Part shown: one piece after another, positions 35,132 to 44,800 of the stretch | Numbering within the stretch: the stretch's first letter is position 1 | Layout of the letters: each line of letters opens with the position of its first letter | DNA from: Comamonadaceae bacterium | Lineage (GTDB): Bacteria; Pseudomonadota; Gammaproteobacteria; Burkholderiales; Burkholderiaceae_C | NCBI GenBank assembly: GCA_947448745.1 | Contig: CANFOQ010000011.1 | Location: 1-64,000, forward strand | Direction: 5' to 3' | Length of the DNA: 64,000 bases | Program-made: the position numbers and the translations under genes | Notes under the pieces: generated by a model | Told to the model about the DNA's origin: nothing | What the model saw: only the letters and a program-made list of their open reading frames with translations | The model's database searches: none

Positions 35132-35791
35132 ATGTCCAACATTGGCGCCGTCAATTCAAAAGCCGTTCTACAAACCATGCCGCAGGCACGCACCACAGCT
35201 GGCATTTCAGCCGATCAAAAAGAAAGCATGAACAAGGTGTTGAGTCAATTTGATGCCAACAACCTCAGCAGCGCTGACGCCAAAAAAATCACCACAGCGT
35301 TCAAAAAACTTGGCGTTGAACCCGGACGCGCTTTGGAAGAGGTGATGGCCGCCTCCGGCTTCAATGCGCAGCAAGTGGGGCAACTCGCATTTGGCGCAGG
35401 TGCCACGCCTGCTGAAGGTCCGGGTGGCAGCAAGGGCGTGGACACGGTGCGCAGTTCGTTGGCTGAACTCAAAGGATCGATGCCGCCTGCTGGAGGCCCA
35501 CAAGGAGGCCCGCCCCCACCGCCGCCAGCGGGTGGCGGCCAAGACGGCACGGACATTGCCAGTTTTTTGAAAGAGTTGCTGGATGCTTTGTCCACCAGCA
35601 GCAGTCAAAGCACGAGCAGCACAACCACGGACACCAGCTTTGACAAAGTGCTGCAAAGCGCATCCAAATTGTTGAAAACCAATGGCATGGATGCTTCAGA
35701 AGACAACCTGAAAAGTTTCATGCAAATCGTGCAAAAAAACCTGGTGAGCTCCATGGACGACAAAGGCAGCTTGATCGACAACATGACCTGA
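35132..35791 (+). CDS. Proline-rich-linker protein of unknown function
   Basis: The 219-residue protein has a ribosome site (aaggag) 17 nt after the porin gene. No signal peptide is evident. The N-half is helical (SADQKESMNKVLSQFDANNL, then AFKKLGVEPGRALEEVMAAS) and a Gly/Pro linker (GGPPPPPPAGGG) leads into a Ser/Thr-rich stretch and a helical C-end. This resembles small regulatory or EF-hand-like modules seen with similar clusters, but I do not recognise it. It is probably co-transcribed with the porin. Confidence 0.65.
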   Translation: MSNIGAVNSKAVLQTMPQARTTAGISADQKESMNKVLSQFDANNLSSADAKKITTAFKKLGVEPGRALEEVMAASGFNAQQVGQLAFGAGATPAEGPGGSKGVDTVRSSLAELKGSMPPAGGPQGGPPPPPPAGGGQDGTDIASFLKELLDALSTSSSQSTSSTTTDTSFDKVLQSASKLLKTNGMDASEDNLKSFMQIVQKNLVSSMDDKGSLIDNMT

Positions 35792-35813
35792 TCAAGTCAA
35801 CAAGAAGATGGAG

Positions 35814-35861
35814 AGATTGTGGGGATCGCGCCATCTTTTCACCACATTGTTTTTTCAAAAT
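35814..35861. promoter_or_regulatory. 48-bp regulatory element, copy 2
   Basis: Ungapped match to 34175-34222 (38 of 48), including AGATTGTG, TCACCACATTG and TTTTTCAAAAT. It ends 47 nt before the next start (35909), the same distance as at copy 1. It probably drives the 35909-37911 genes. Confidence 0.65.
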
Positions 35862-35908
35862 CAATGCACAGCCACAACAGTGTTGGCTGATTTCAAAGGA
35901 GCTTATTC

Positions 35909-36196
35909 ATGAACCATTTGTCTCAACAAACCATCCGCGCACTGATCGCGTCAGCGGCGGTTGCCGCACTCACCGCTTGCGGTGCATTGAACGCGCAACA
36001 AGCCCCGCGCCACGAGGGCGGCCACAAACCACCCCCTGAAGCCATCGAGGCCTGCAAGTCCTTGAAGAGTGGCGACGACTGCAGCTTCACGGCGAAACAG
36101 GGTGAGGCCAAGGGCAACTGCTGGGCACCTGAAGGCAAGCCCTTGGCATGCAAGCCCAAGAAGCCCATGAACGAAGCTTCACCTGCTCAGAAGTAA
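35909..36196 (+). CDS. Small Cys-containing lipoprotein
   Basis: The 95-residue protein has the lipobox LTAC (VAALTACGALN). The mature part has four cysteines in PPPEAIEACKSLKSGDDC and GNCWAPEGKPLACKP, a pattern repeated in small secreted proteins of this bacterial group. It is the first gene after the second 48-bp site. Function unknown. Confidence 0.72.
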   Translation: MNHLSQQTIRALIASAAVAALTACGALNAQQAPRHEGGHKPPPEAIEACKSLKSGDDCSFTAKQGEAKGNCWAPEGKPLACKPKKPMNEASPAQK

Positions 36197-36211
36197 ACAA
36201 GGAGAAAGCAC

Positions 36212-37189
36212 ATGAGGTTTGAAAACACAGTGAAAGTTGGCTTGTTGGTTTTGGGTCTCATGTTGCTCAGCGCCTGCGGCAGTTCAGACAATTCCACATT
36301 GGGTACGGCTTGTTCAGGTGGTGACAGTTCATCGGGTACCACCGCAGGCACCGGCACCAGTGCCAACACCAGCGGTGTGTTGTGCAGTTATGCCACCAAG
36401 GCCTACAACAGTTCACCTTCTGTGAATGCTTGCGCGGTGGTGCAATGGTCGTGCAGCGGTAGCCGCCGAACGGTGACGGGCAATGGCCTGCCAGACCACA
36501 GCGTGGGCACCTTTCCCAACGCCGACAACCCGAACACCATGACCGCACAAACCGTGTCAGCGTCGGGTCCTCTGTCGCCGATTTGGACGAATGCCAAAAC
36601 AGCCGTGAGCGGCCCTGGTGTGCCGATGGGCTATGCCTTGAATGGCATCAAAATCGATCCGGGCACCGCTGGCAGTTGCAACGACGCGGGCACATCTTGC
36701 CCGCTGGGACCAGGCGGTGGCGGCAGTTGGAACATTGAGGCCATGGGATCGACCGCTTTCAAATTTGGCACCGACAGCAACAACGCCCATGTTCAACCTG
36801 ATGGTGCCTACCATTACCACGGCGTGCCTGAAGGCTTGGTATCCAAACTCAACAAAGGGCAGGCCATGACCCTCATTGCTTGGGCGCCTGATGGCTTTCC
36901 CATTTATGCGCGTTACGGCTACAGCAGTGCCAACGATGCTTCCTCCGCGATCAAGGTGATGGTGTCCAGTTACACCCTCAAAACCACCCCGGACGCCAAC
37001 CGACCAGCGACCACTCTTTACGCCATGGGCAGCTTCACGCAAGACTACCAATACGCGCTGGGCGCAGATGGCTTGGACGAATGCAATGGCCGAACTGGGG
37101 TGACACCTGAATTCCCGAACGGCATCTACCACTATTACGCCACCGACACCTATCCCTTCTTTCAGCGCTGTGTGAAAGGCCAACTCTGA
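36212..37189 (+). CDS. YHYH-domain lipoprotein
   Basis: The 325-residue protein has a signal with a lipobox (LLSACGSS) and a central YHYH domain with the hallmark GAYHYHGVP, followed by FPIYARYGY. A second histidine/tyrosine cluster, NGIYHYYATDTYPFF, lies near the end. The YHYH family has no firm function; its histidines suggest metal binding. The ribosome site aaggag precedes ATG 36212, and the stop overlaps the next start (TGATG). Confidence 0.8.
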   Translation: MRFENTVKVGLLVLGLMLLSACGSSDNSTLGTACSGGDSSSGTTAGTGTSANTSGVLCSYATKAYNSSPSVNACAVVQWSCSGSRRTVTGNGLPDHSVGTFPNADNPNTMTAQTVSASGPLSPIWTNAKTAVSGPGVPMGYALNGIKIDPGTAGSCNDAGTSCPLGPGGGGSWNIEAMGSTAFKFGTDSNNAHVQPDGAYHYHGVPEGLVSKLNKGQAMTLIAWAPDGFPIYARYGYSSANDASSAIKVMVSSYTLKTTPDANRPATTLYAMGSFTQDYQYALGADGLDECNGRTGVTPEFPNGIYHYYATDTYPFFQRCVKGQL

Positions 37190-37911
37190 TGACAACGGCC
37201 CTTGCAACGCGATTGCTCAAAGGGTGGGCGACGGCATGTCTTGTCAGCATGATGTGCATCGCATCTGCGCAAGCGCATGTGATGGCCGCACAACAGGGCA
37301 CGCTCAACATCGTTGGTGACGCCGCCTTCATGGTGCTGTCGGTGCCGGTGTCTGCATTCACGGCAGTTGATGATGATGGCGACGGGGCTTTGTCCAAAGG
37401 CGAACTGGCGGCCCACACAGGCACGGTTCGGCAGCAGTTGAAAGAAGGTGTGCAGTTGTTCGAAGGTGAGCAAGCCTTGCCACTGTCTTTGATGATGGTC
37501 GATGTCGTGGGCCATGACAACGCGCCTGAAGCCCCCAGCACACAGTTGATGGTGATGGGTCGGTTTCAGTTGCGCGGTGATTCTTCGGATGGGGTATCTG
37601 AGCTGGCGCAAACCGACACCATGCGCCTTCACTTCAACTTGTTTGGCCGTGACAGCGATGAACAAGCACAGGACATCAGCATCACGCGACAAGAGGATGC
37701 GCATTCGGCACACTTCACACCTGAGCGCACCACGCAATCAGTGTTTCCAAGTGGTTTGACGCAGGTGCGTGAACGCGTGAGCCACCATCCCAAAAAAGCC
37801 CTGCTATTGTTACTGGCGGCAGGCGGGATGGGCCTGCTGATGATCAGGGCTTGGTGGCGCAGGCGGCCACTTGCATGTCACATGAACTCAAGCCGCTCTA
37901 CTGAAGCGTAA
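37189..37911 (+). CDS. EF-hand exported/membrane protein
   Basis: The 240-residue protein has a signal peptide (CLVSMMCIASAQA), an EF-hand-like loop DDDGDGALSKGEL around residue 64, and a C-terminal hydrophobic helix (ALLLLLAAGGMGLLMI) followed by basic residues, so it is probably anchored in the inner membrane facing the periplasm. A calcium (or similar ion) site fits with the YHYH and Cys lipoproteins beside it. Its end overlaps the convergent flavin monooxygenase gene by 24 nt. Confidence 0.75.
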   Translation: MTTALATRLLKGWATACLVSMMCIASAQAHVMAAQQGTLNIVGDAAFMVLSVPVSAFTAVDDDGDGALSKGELAAHTGTVRQQLKEGVQLFEGEQALPLSLMMVDVVGHDNAPEAPSTQLMVMGRFQLRGDSSDGVSELAQTDTMRLHFNLFGRDSDEQAQDISITRQEDAHSAHFTPERTTQSVFPSGLTQVRERVSHHPKKALLLLLAAGGMGLLMIRAWWRRRPLACHMNSSRSTEA

Positions 37912-39330
37912 AGCGCCATCTTTCAGCGACGCCAAGCGCAAGCCCCAAAGGTCCAGCAAGTAGTTTTGCGGAACCCGCCAGGGGCCGTGGTCGCCTTGCT
38001 TGGGCAGTTGGTGGCTGCTGCGCGTCACATAGCCTGAGCTGAAGTCCATGAAGGGTTGCGCGTTCATCGGCCGCGCTGGTGTCGGCCGCACCTCGCGGTA
38101 AGCGTGTTGGTCCATGTGCTTGAGCAGTCGGCAGACAAAGCCGGCGATCAAATCGGCTTTCAAGGTCCAGGATGCATTGGTGTAGCCAAAGGTGACCGCG
38201 ACATTGGGCAGGCCCGACAACATGCAGCCCTTGTAGCTGAAGGCTTGGCCCGGTTCAAACGGCACGCCATCAACAGCAAACGCCACATCGCCCAAGACAT
38301 TGAGTTGCAAGCCCGTGGCCACCACCACGATGTCGGCAGGCAGCGGCTGCCCGTTTTGCAGCACCACACCCTCCGGTGTGAAATGCGCCACTTCATCGGT
38401 GACCACGCTGGCACGACCCGCTTTCAGGGCTTTGAACAAATCACCATCGGGCAGTGCGCAGACCCGTTGCGTCCACGGGTTGTAGCGCGGCGTGAAATGC
38501 GTTCGCACATCAAAACCGGGCCCCAAGGCTTGGCGCACCATGCCCACCAAATACTTTTTCAAGAAGGCGGGTTGTTGTCGCGCCAATTGGAAATACGCCA
38601 TGCCTTGCACAATATTTTTCCAACGTGCAATGGTGTGCGCCCAAGCCTTGGGCAACCAGCGCCCGAGCAGCATGGGCAGTGGGTCTTGGCTGGGCAGGCT
38701 CACCACATACGAGGGCGAGCGCTGCAACATGGTCACGTGCGCTGCGTTTTGCGCCATGGCGGGCACCAGCGTGACGGCCGTGGCCCCACTGCCAATCACC
38801 AGCACGCGTTTGTTCGCATGGCTCAAGCCTGCGGGCCAAAACTGGGGATACACCAGCTCGCCCTTGAAGTCGTCTTGCTGCGCAAACACCGGCTGGTGAC
38901 CGCGTTCATAGCTGTAATAACCGCCACACAAATGCACAAAGCGGGCGCGTTGTTGCACGGTGTCGCCATTGGCCAGCACCGCGGTCAAGGTCCAACAAGC
39001 GTCCAAGCTGGACCATTCGGCGTGCGTGACTTTGTGGCCATAGCGGATCTGCGCAGCCACACCGGTTTCATGCGCTGCGTCTTGGATGTAGCTCAGGATG
39101 GAGGCGCCATCGGCCATGGTTTGCGTGCCCACCCAAGGTTTGAAGGCGTAACCCAGCGTCAGCATGTCCGAGTCGGAGCGCACGCCGGGGTAGCGGAACA
39201 AATCCCAGGTGCCGCCCATCTGTGCGCGGGCTTCCCAAATGCGCCAGGTTTTTTCAGGGCACTTGTTTTGCAAATGGCGTGCGGCCCCGATGCCGGACAA
39301 GCCCGCACCAATGATCAAGACATCCAACAC
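37888..39330 (-). CDS. Flavin-containing monooxygenase (EthA/BVMO-like)
   Basis: The 480-residue protein begins VLIIGAGLSGIGAARHL (FAD-binding GxGxxG). A central FKGELVYPQFWPAG segment has the shape of the FMO/BVMO fingerprint (FxGxxxHxxxWP) with Tyr in place of His. A second dinucleotide motif is VLVIGSGATA. Such enzymes use NADPH and O2 to oxidise ketones, sulfides or amines. The start is GTG 39328-39330. The altered fingerprint makes Baeyer-Villiger activity less certain. Confidence 0.85.
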   Translation of the reverse strand: MLDVLIIGAGLSGIGAARHLQNKCPEKTWRIWEARAQMGGTWDLFRYPGVRSDSDMLTLGYAFKPWVGTQTMADGASILSYIQDAAHETGVAAQIRYGHKVTHAEWSSLDACWTLTAVLANGDTVQQRARFVHLCGGYYSYERGHQPVFAQQDDFKGELVYPQFWPAGLSHANKRVLVIGSGATAVTLVPAMAQNAAHVTMLQRSPSYVVSLPSQDPLPMLLGRWLPKAWAHTIARWKNIVQGMAYFQLARQQPAFLKKYLVGMVRQALGPGFDVRTHFTPRYNPWTQRVCALPDGDLFKALKAGRASVVTDEVAHFTPEGVVLQNGQPLPADIVVVATGLQLNVLGDVAFAVDGVPFEPGQAFSYKGCMLSGLPNVAVTFGYTNASWTLKADLIAGFVCRLLKHMDQHAYREVRPTPARPMNAQPFMDFSSGYVTRSSHQLPKQGDHGPWRVPQNYLLDLWGLRLASLKDGALRFSRAA

Positions 39331-39377
39331 AGGGCGCCTCCCGTCAAAACAAAGAAAGCCAAAGAGGTGGGCATGGT

Positions 39378-39785
39378 TCAGTCGATCACTTTGCCACGTG
39401 TGGCTTTGGTTTGCCCGCGCAACACCTTGCTGTCCACGCGTTTGCGTTGTGAGCTCAGCGTGGGGCGGGTGGCGCGGCGTGGCTTGACCGGTTTGGCGGC
39501 GATGGCCACCATGTCGTGCAAACGTTCAATGGCTTCAGCGCGGTTTTTGTCTTGGCTGCGCGTGGTTTGCGCTTTGATGACGATCACGCCTTCGCTGGTG
39601 ATGCGCTGGTCTGAGGTGGCCAAGAGTTTCTCTTTCACCGCATCCGGCAACGAAGACGCGCGGATGTCAAACCGCAAATGCACCGCGCTGGAGACTTTGT
39701 TGACGTTTTGACCGCCCGCACCTTGGGCCCGGATCGCGGTGAATTCGATCTCGTGTTCAGGAATGAGGATGGGCGGGGTCGACAT
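39378..39785 (-). CDS. arfB: Ribosome-rescue peptidyl-tRNA hydrolase ArfB
   Basis: The 135-residue protein has GAGGQNVNK (catalytic GGQ at residues 24-26), followed by SSAVHLRFDI and a basic C-terminal tail (RPTLSSQRKRVDSKV...RGKVID) that inserts into the mRNA channel. ArfB frees ribosomes stalled without a stop codon. Its short length and lack of codon-recognition domains set it apart from RF1/RF2. Start ATG 39783-39785. Confidence 0.93.
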   Translation of the reverse strand: MSTPPILIPEHEIEFTAIRAQGAGGQNVNKVSSAVHLRFDIRASSLPDAVKEKLLATSDQRITSEGVIVIKAQTTRSQDKNRAEAIERLHDMVAIAAKPVKPRRATRPTLSSQRKRVDSKVLRGQTKATRGKVID

Positions 39786-39875
39786 GCTCGTAGATTACTG
39801 CACGAGCGTCCATAGGGGTTTTCAGTTGTCAAATGAACCACATAATGGCTGCTCATTCAACCTCCAAGGAATCAC

Positions 39876-40274
39876 ATGACGCCTCTCATGACCATCGTGC
39901 TCGACATGACCATTTTGACTTGGGTCACCATCATTGCTGCCAGCACCATTCGCGCGAAAGGCTGGACCTTGCGCGGTTTGAATTACTCTTTGAGCAACCG
40001 CGAAGAAACTTTGGAGCACAACCCCTTGGCGCACCGTGCGGACCGCACCGCCAGCAACACCAAAGAAAACTTTGTTTTGTTTTTGGCTTTGGCGTCGGTG
40101 GCCATGGCCAGCGCTGCAACATCCCCCTTGATCTTGCAAGGTGCCGAGTTGTTCTTGATAGCACGTTTGGTGTTTGTGCCGGTTTATTACGTTGGCATCA
40201 TTTATGTACGCACCTTGGTGTGGCTGGCAGGTGTCGTCGGTTTGATCATGATGATGATGGGCTTGATGGCCTGA
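39876..40274 (+). CDS. MAPEG-family membrane protein
   Basis: The 132-residue protein has four predicted membrane helices and the MAPEG core: a basic/Asn loop (RGLNYSLSNREETL, then HNPLAHRADRTASNTKENF) and VPVYYVGIIYVRTLVWL. The family covers membrane-bound glutathione S-transferases and related lipid enzymes; bacterial members of this size have no proven substrate. It is convergent with the xthA gene 4 nt away. Confidence 0.85.
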   Translation: MTPLMTIVLDMTILTWVTIIAASTIRAKGWTLRGLNYSLSNREETLEHNPLAHRADRTASNTKENFVLFLALASVAMASAATSPLILQGAELFLIARLVFVPVYYVGIIYVRTLVWLAGVVGLIMMMMGLMA

Positions 40275-40278
40275 AGTT

Positions 40279-41076
40279 TCAACTCAGCAAGGACGGCTCA
40301 TAGACCACGGTGACCGGCGCGTGGTCTGAAAACTTCTCGTCTTTGTAGATAGACACCGCTTTGGCCAACGCCGCCAAAGCAGGTGTCGCCAAGTGGTAGT
40401 CCAGTCGCCAACCCACGTTGTTGGCATAGGCCTGGCCCCGGTTGCTCCACCAGGTGTAGCAAGCATCGGTGGTGTCGGGGTGCAGTTGCCGGTAGACATC
40501 GACCATGCCGCCCTCGGTGGTGAAGCGTGTCATCCAAGCCCGCTCTTCGGGCAAGAAGCCCGAGTTTTTCTGGTTGCTGCGCCAGTTCTTCAAGTCTTTT
40601 TCCTGGTGCGCGATGTTCACATCGCCACACAAAATGAACTCGCGCTTTGTCTTCAAGGCCATCAGGTGCGGCTCGATCGCGTCCAAAAAACGGTATTTGG
40701 CTTCTTGCCGCTCGGGGCCCGAAGACCCGCTTGGAAAGTACACGCTCAGCAAGGACAGTTTGCGTTTGGGTGTGTCAAAGCGCAGCTCCAGACAGCGGCC
40801 CTCGGCGTCAAACTCGCCGCCGTCAAAGCCTTCAATGACGGCGCTGGGCGCATGCCGGGTGTAGATGCCCACCCCCGAATAGCCTTTTTTCTCGGCGCAG
40901 TGAAAGTAGCCGTTCAAACCCGCCAAGACCTCGAATTTGCCCGCCAAGTCGGGCGCTTGGGCTTTGATTTCTTGCACACACATACAATCCGGCTTGGCTT
41001 TTTCCAGCCAGTTTTCAAGGCCTTTGCTGCTGGCAGAACGGATGCCGTTGAGGTTGAGGCTGGTGAGTTTGAACAA
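40279..41076 (-). CDS. xthA: Exodeoxyribonuclease III
   Basis: The 265-residue protein has [27 protein letters not shown] (catalytic Glu), CGDVNIAH and [12 protein letters not shown]. It is an AP endonuclease/3'-5' exonuclease in base-excision repair. TTG 41074-41076, with ggggga upstream, gives the expected LFKLTS start. ATG 41086-41088 is also possible and would overlap the pyrE start on the other strand (CATG). Confidence 0.93.
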   Translation of the reverse strand: MFKLTSLNLNGIRSASSKGLENWLEKAKPDCMCVQEIKAQAPDLAGKFEVLAGLNGYFHCAEKKGYSGVGIYTRHAPSAVIEGFDGGEFDAEGRCLELRFDTPKRKLSLLSVYFPSGSSGPERQEAKYRFLDAIEPHLMALKTKREFILCGDVNIAHQEKDLKNWRSNQKNSGFLPEERAWMTRFTTEGGMVDVYRQLHPDTTDACYTWWSNRGQAYANNVGWRLDYHLATPALAALAKAVSIYKDEKFSDHAPVTVVYEPSLLS

Positions 41077-41086
41077 GGAATCCCCC

Positions 41087-41779
41087 ATGTCGGTGCAAGA
41101 CACGCCAAACAGCTTGGCGCAAGCATTCATTCAATTCTCGCTGGAATCGGGGGTGCTGAAATTTGGCAGCTTCAAGACCAAAGCCGGACGCCTCTCCCCT
41201 TATTTTTTCAATGCAGGCTTGTTTGACGACGGTGCCAAGCTGAGCCGTTTGGCCGCCTTTTACGCGCAAAAACTCCTGCAAAGCGATTTGCAATTCGACA
41301 TGATTTTTGGCCCCGCTTACAAAGGCATTCCTTTGGGCGCGGCGGTCGCCATCGAATTGGCCCGCTTGGGGCGCAACCTCCCGTTTGCCTACAACCGCAA
41401 GGAAGCCAAAGACCATGGCGAGGGCGGCAGCTTGGTCGGCGCACCCTTGAAGGGCCGGGTCTTGATCGTGGACGATGTGATGAGTGCGGGCACCGCGGTG
41501 CGCGAGTCCATCGCGCTCATCCAAGCTGCCGGGGCCCAGGCATATGGCGTGGCCATTGCCTTGGACCGCCAGGAAATGGCCACCGAGGTGGTGGACGGCC
41601 AGGTGCGGGACGTGGCGCACAGCGCAGTGCAGTACGTGCGTGAACAGCTGGGTTTGAAAGTCTGCGCGGTGGCGCAACTCACCGACCTGCTGGGCTACTT
41701 GCAATCCGCGTCAGGGCCCGACACCACGGCGCATCTGGCGCAAGTGCAGGCTTACCGCGACCGCTACGGCGTGGCCTAA
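41087..41779 (+). CDS. pyrE: Orotate phosphoribosyltransferase
   Basis: The 230-residue protein has [18 protein letters not shown] and the PRPP motif [13 protein letters not shown]. It joins orotate and PRPP to form OMP in pyrimidine synthesis. ATG 41087 follows a ribosome site aagga with good spacing. The start region is shared head-to-head with xthA, so the two promoters must lie inside each other's coding ends. Confidence 0.95.
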   Translation: MSVQDTPNSLAQAFIQFSLESGVLKFGSFKTKAGRLSPYFFNAGLFDDGAKLSRLAAFYAQKLLQSDLQFDMIFGPAYKGIPLGAAVAIELARLGRNLPFAYNRKEAKDHGEGGSLVGAPLKGRVLIVDDVMSAGTAVRESIALIQAAGAQAYGVAIALDRQEMATEVVDGQVRDVAHSAVQYVREQLGLKVCAVAQLTDLLGYLQSASGPDTTAHLAQVQAYRDRYGVA

Positions 41780-41870
41780 AGTCCTCGTCAACTGCGGGAC
41801 AAACCCGCTGTCAAATTCCATGTCCTGCCCCTAAACTGGGTCGGTTGTCAGTTGCTGTTGGAGACCCCGT

Positions 41871-44800
41871 ATGAACGCCCCCCTGCCCGAACACATTCGC
41901 CAAGCGCTGGAAACCGTCCAGTTGGACGACAAATATGCACTTGAGCATGGCCGCGCTTTCATGAGTGGGGTGCAGGCACTGGTGCGCTTGCCCATGTTGC
42001 AGCGCCAACGTGATGTGGCCCAAGGCAAAAACACCGCCGGCTTCATCAGCGGTTACCGCGGCTCGCCTTTGGGCAATTACGACCAAGCGCTGTGGAGCGC
42101 CCGCAAATACTTGCAAGCCCAGCACATCGTGTTCCAACCCGGCGTCAATGAAGAACTGGCGGCTACCGCTTTGTGGGGCACGCAGCAACTCGGTTTTGCG
42201 CCCCCCGGCAACAACAAATTCGACGGCGTGTTTGGCATTTGGTATGGCAAAGGCCCGGGCGTGGACCGCACCTCGGACGTGTTCAAGCACGCCAACATGG
42301 CCGGCACCACGCCATGGGGCGGCGTGTTGGCCGTGGCCGGTGACGACCATGTGTCCAAAAGCAGCACCGCAGCGCACCAAAGCGACCACATCTTCAAGGC
42401 CTGCGGCCTGCCGGTGTTTTTCCCTGCGTCGGTGCAAGACGTGCTGGACTACGGTTTGCACGGTCTGGCCATGAGCCGCTTTGCCGGCATTTGGGCCGGC
42501 ATGAAAACCATCCAAGAAGTGGTCGAGTCCAGCGCCACGGTGATGATCGACCCTGATGGTTTGGACATCGTCATCCCCGAATTCGAGATGCCTGTGGGTG
42601 GCGTGCACATTCGCTGGCCGGACGACGCCTTGAGCCAAGAAGCCCGTTTGTTCAATTACAAGTGGTATGCCGCGCTGGCCTATATCCGCGCCAACAAACT
42701 CAACCACACCGTCATCCAAGGCCCGCACGACCGCATCGGTTTCATGGCCAGTGGCAAGGCTTACAACGACACACGCCAAGCCTTGCTCGACCTCGGTTTG
42801 GACGAGGCCACCTGCAAGCGCATCGGCATTCGGGTGCACAAAGTCGGTGTGGTCTGGCCTTTGGAATCGCACAGCACGCGCGAATTCGCGCGGGGCTTGC
42901 AAGAAATCGTGGTGGTGGAAGAAAAGCGCCAGCTCATCGAATACCAACTCAAAGAAGAGCTTTACAACTGGCCCGATGGCGTGCGCCCGCGCGTGTTGGG
43001 CAAGTTCGATCAGGTCGAAGGCGACGCCGGCGGCGAGTGGACCGGCATCAACCCGATCGACCATGTGCTCTTGCGTGCCAATGCCGATTTGTCACCCGCC
43101 CTCATCGCCCAAGCGATTGCCAAGCGCTTGAAAAAAATCGGCATCGACAGCGACACCACGGCCCGCATTGACGCGCAGTTGGCGGTGTTGGAAGCCAAGC
43201 AACAAGCCATGAATGTGTTGGAAGTCAAGGCCGATCGGCAGCCTTGGTTTTGCTCGGGCTGCCCGCACAACACCAGCACCCGCGTGCCCGAAGGCTCACG
43301 CGCCATGGCCGGCATTGGCTGCCATTTCATGAGCTTGTGGATGGACCGCAGCACCGTGGGCTTCACCCAAATGGGCGGCGAGGGCGTGCCTTGGGTCGGT
43401 CAACAACCGTTCAGCAACGACCAACATATTTTTGCCAACATCGGCGACGGCACCTACTTTCACAGCGGCTTGTTGGCGGTGCGCCAAAGCGTGGCAGCGG
43501 GTGTCAACATCACCTACAAAATTTTGTACAACGACGCGGTCGCCATGACCGGCGGCCAACCCGTGGGTGAACGTGCCGAAGGGCACAGCGTGATTCAAAT
43601 TGCGCAAAGCATGCGGGCCGAAGGCGCCAAGCACATCGTCATCGTCACCGACGAGCCCGAGAAATATGCGGCCGTTGGACACAACGGCATTCCTGGCGGC
43701 GTGCTGGGTTTGCCCGAGGGCGTGGCCATCGAACACCGCGACGAGCTGGACCGGGTGCAGCGCACCATGCACAGCATCTTGGGCTGCACCGTCATCATTT
43801 ACGACCAAACCTGTGCCACTGAAAAACGCCGTCGCCGCAAGCGCGGCACCATGGTGGACCCCGCGGTCAGCGTCATCATCAACGAGGCGGTGTGTGAAGG
43901 TTGCGGCGACTGCAGCAGTCAAAGCAATTGCTTGAGCGTGGAGCCTTTGGAAACCGAACTTGGCCGCAAACGCAGCATCAACCAAAGCACTTGCAACAAA
44001 GACCAAAGCTGCGTCAAAGGGTTTTGCCCCAGCTTCGTTTCGGTCAAAGGCGGCAAGCGTCGTCAGCAAAACAAGAGCGGCTTGCCGCAACCCCAGGACT
44101 TGGGCGCACTGCCATCCCCTGAACTGCCCTCGCTCAGCCGTGGCGTCTACCCCGGCGGCTACGGCATCGTGGTTGCAGGTGTGGGCGGCACGGGTGTCAT
44201 CACCATCGGCCAGTTGTTGGGCATGGCCGCGCATTTGGAAGGCTTAGGCATCGTCACCCAAGATGCTGCGGGCTTGGCACAAAAAGGCGGCGCCACTTGG
44301 AGCCATGTGTTGATCGCGCAGCAGCAGTCCGACATCCAAACCACCCGCGTGTCCACCGCCGCGGCCGACTTGGTGCTGGGCTGCGACCCGATCGTGAGCG
44401 CGGGCAAAGAAACCATGTTGCGCATGCGCCCGGGCCGCACCCGGGTGGCCATCAATGGCCAAGGCACGCCCACCGCCGCTTTTGTGAAAAACGGCGCATG
44501 GGCCAACCCGAGCGACAACTGTGTGGCCGACATCTTGCTGGCGCTGGGTGGCGAGGCGAACAACTTGGGCGCGTTTGACGCCAACCGCGTGGCGACCCAA
44601 TTGCTGGGCGACAGCATCTACATCAACCCGATGGTGTTGGGCTATGCCTGGCAGCGCGGCTGGATCCCCTTGAGCGAAGCCGCCATGTCACGCGCCATCG
44701 AACTCAATGGTGTGCAAGTCTCGTCCAACCTGAATGCGTTTTTGTGGGGCCGTTGGTGCGCCCACGACATGGCCCGGGTTGAGCAGTTGATGCGCCCCAG

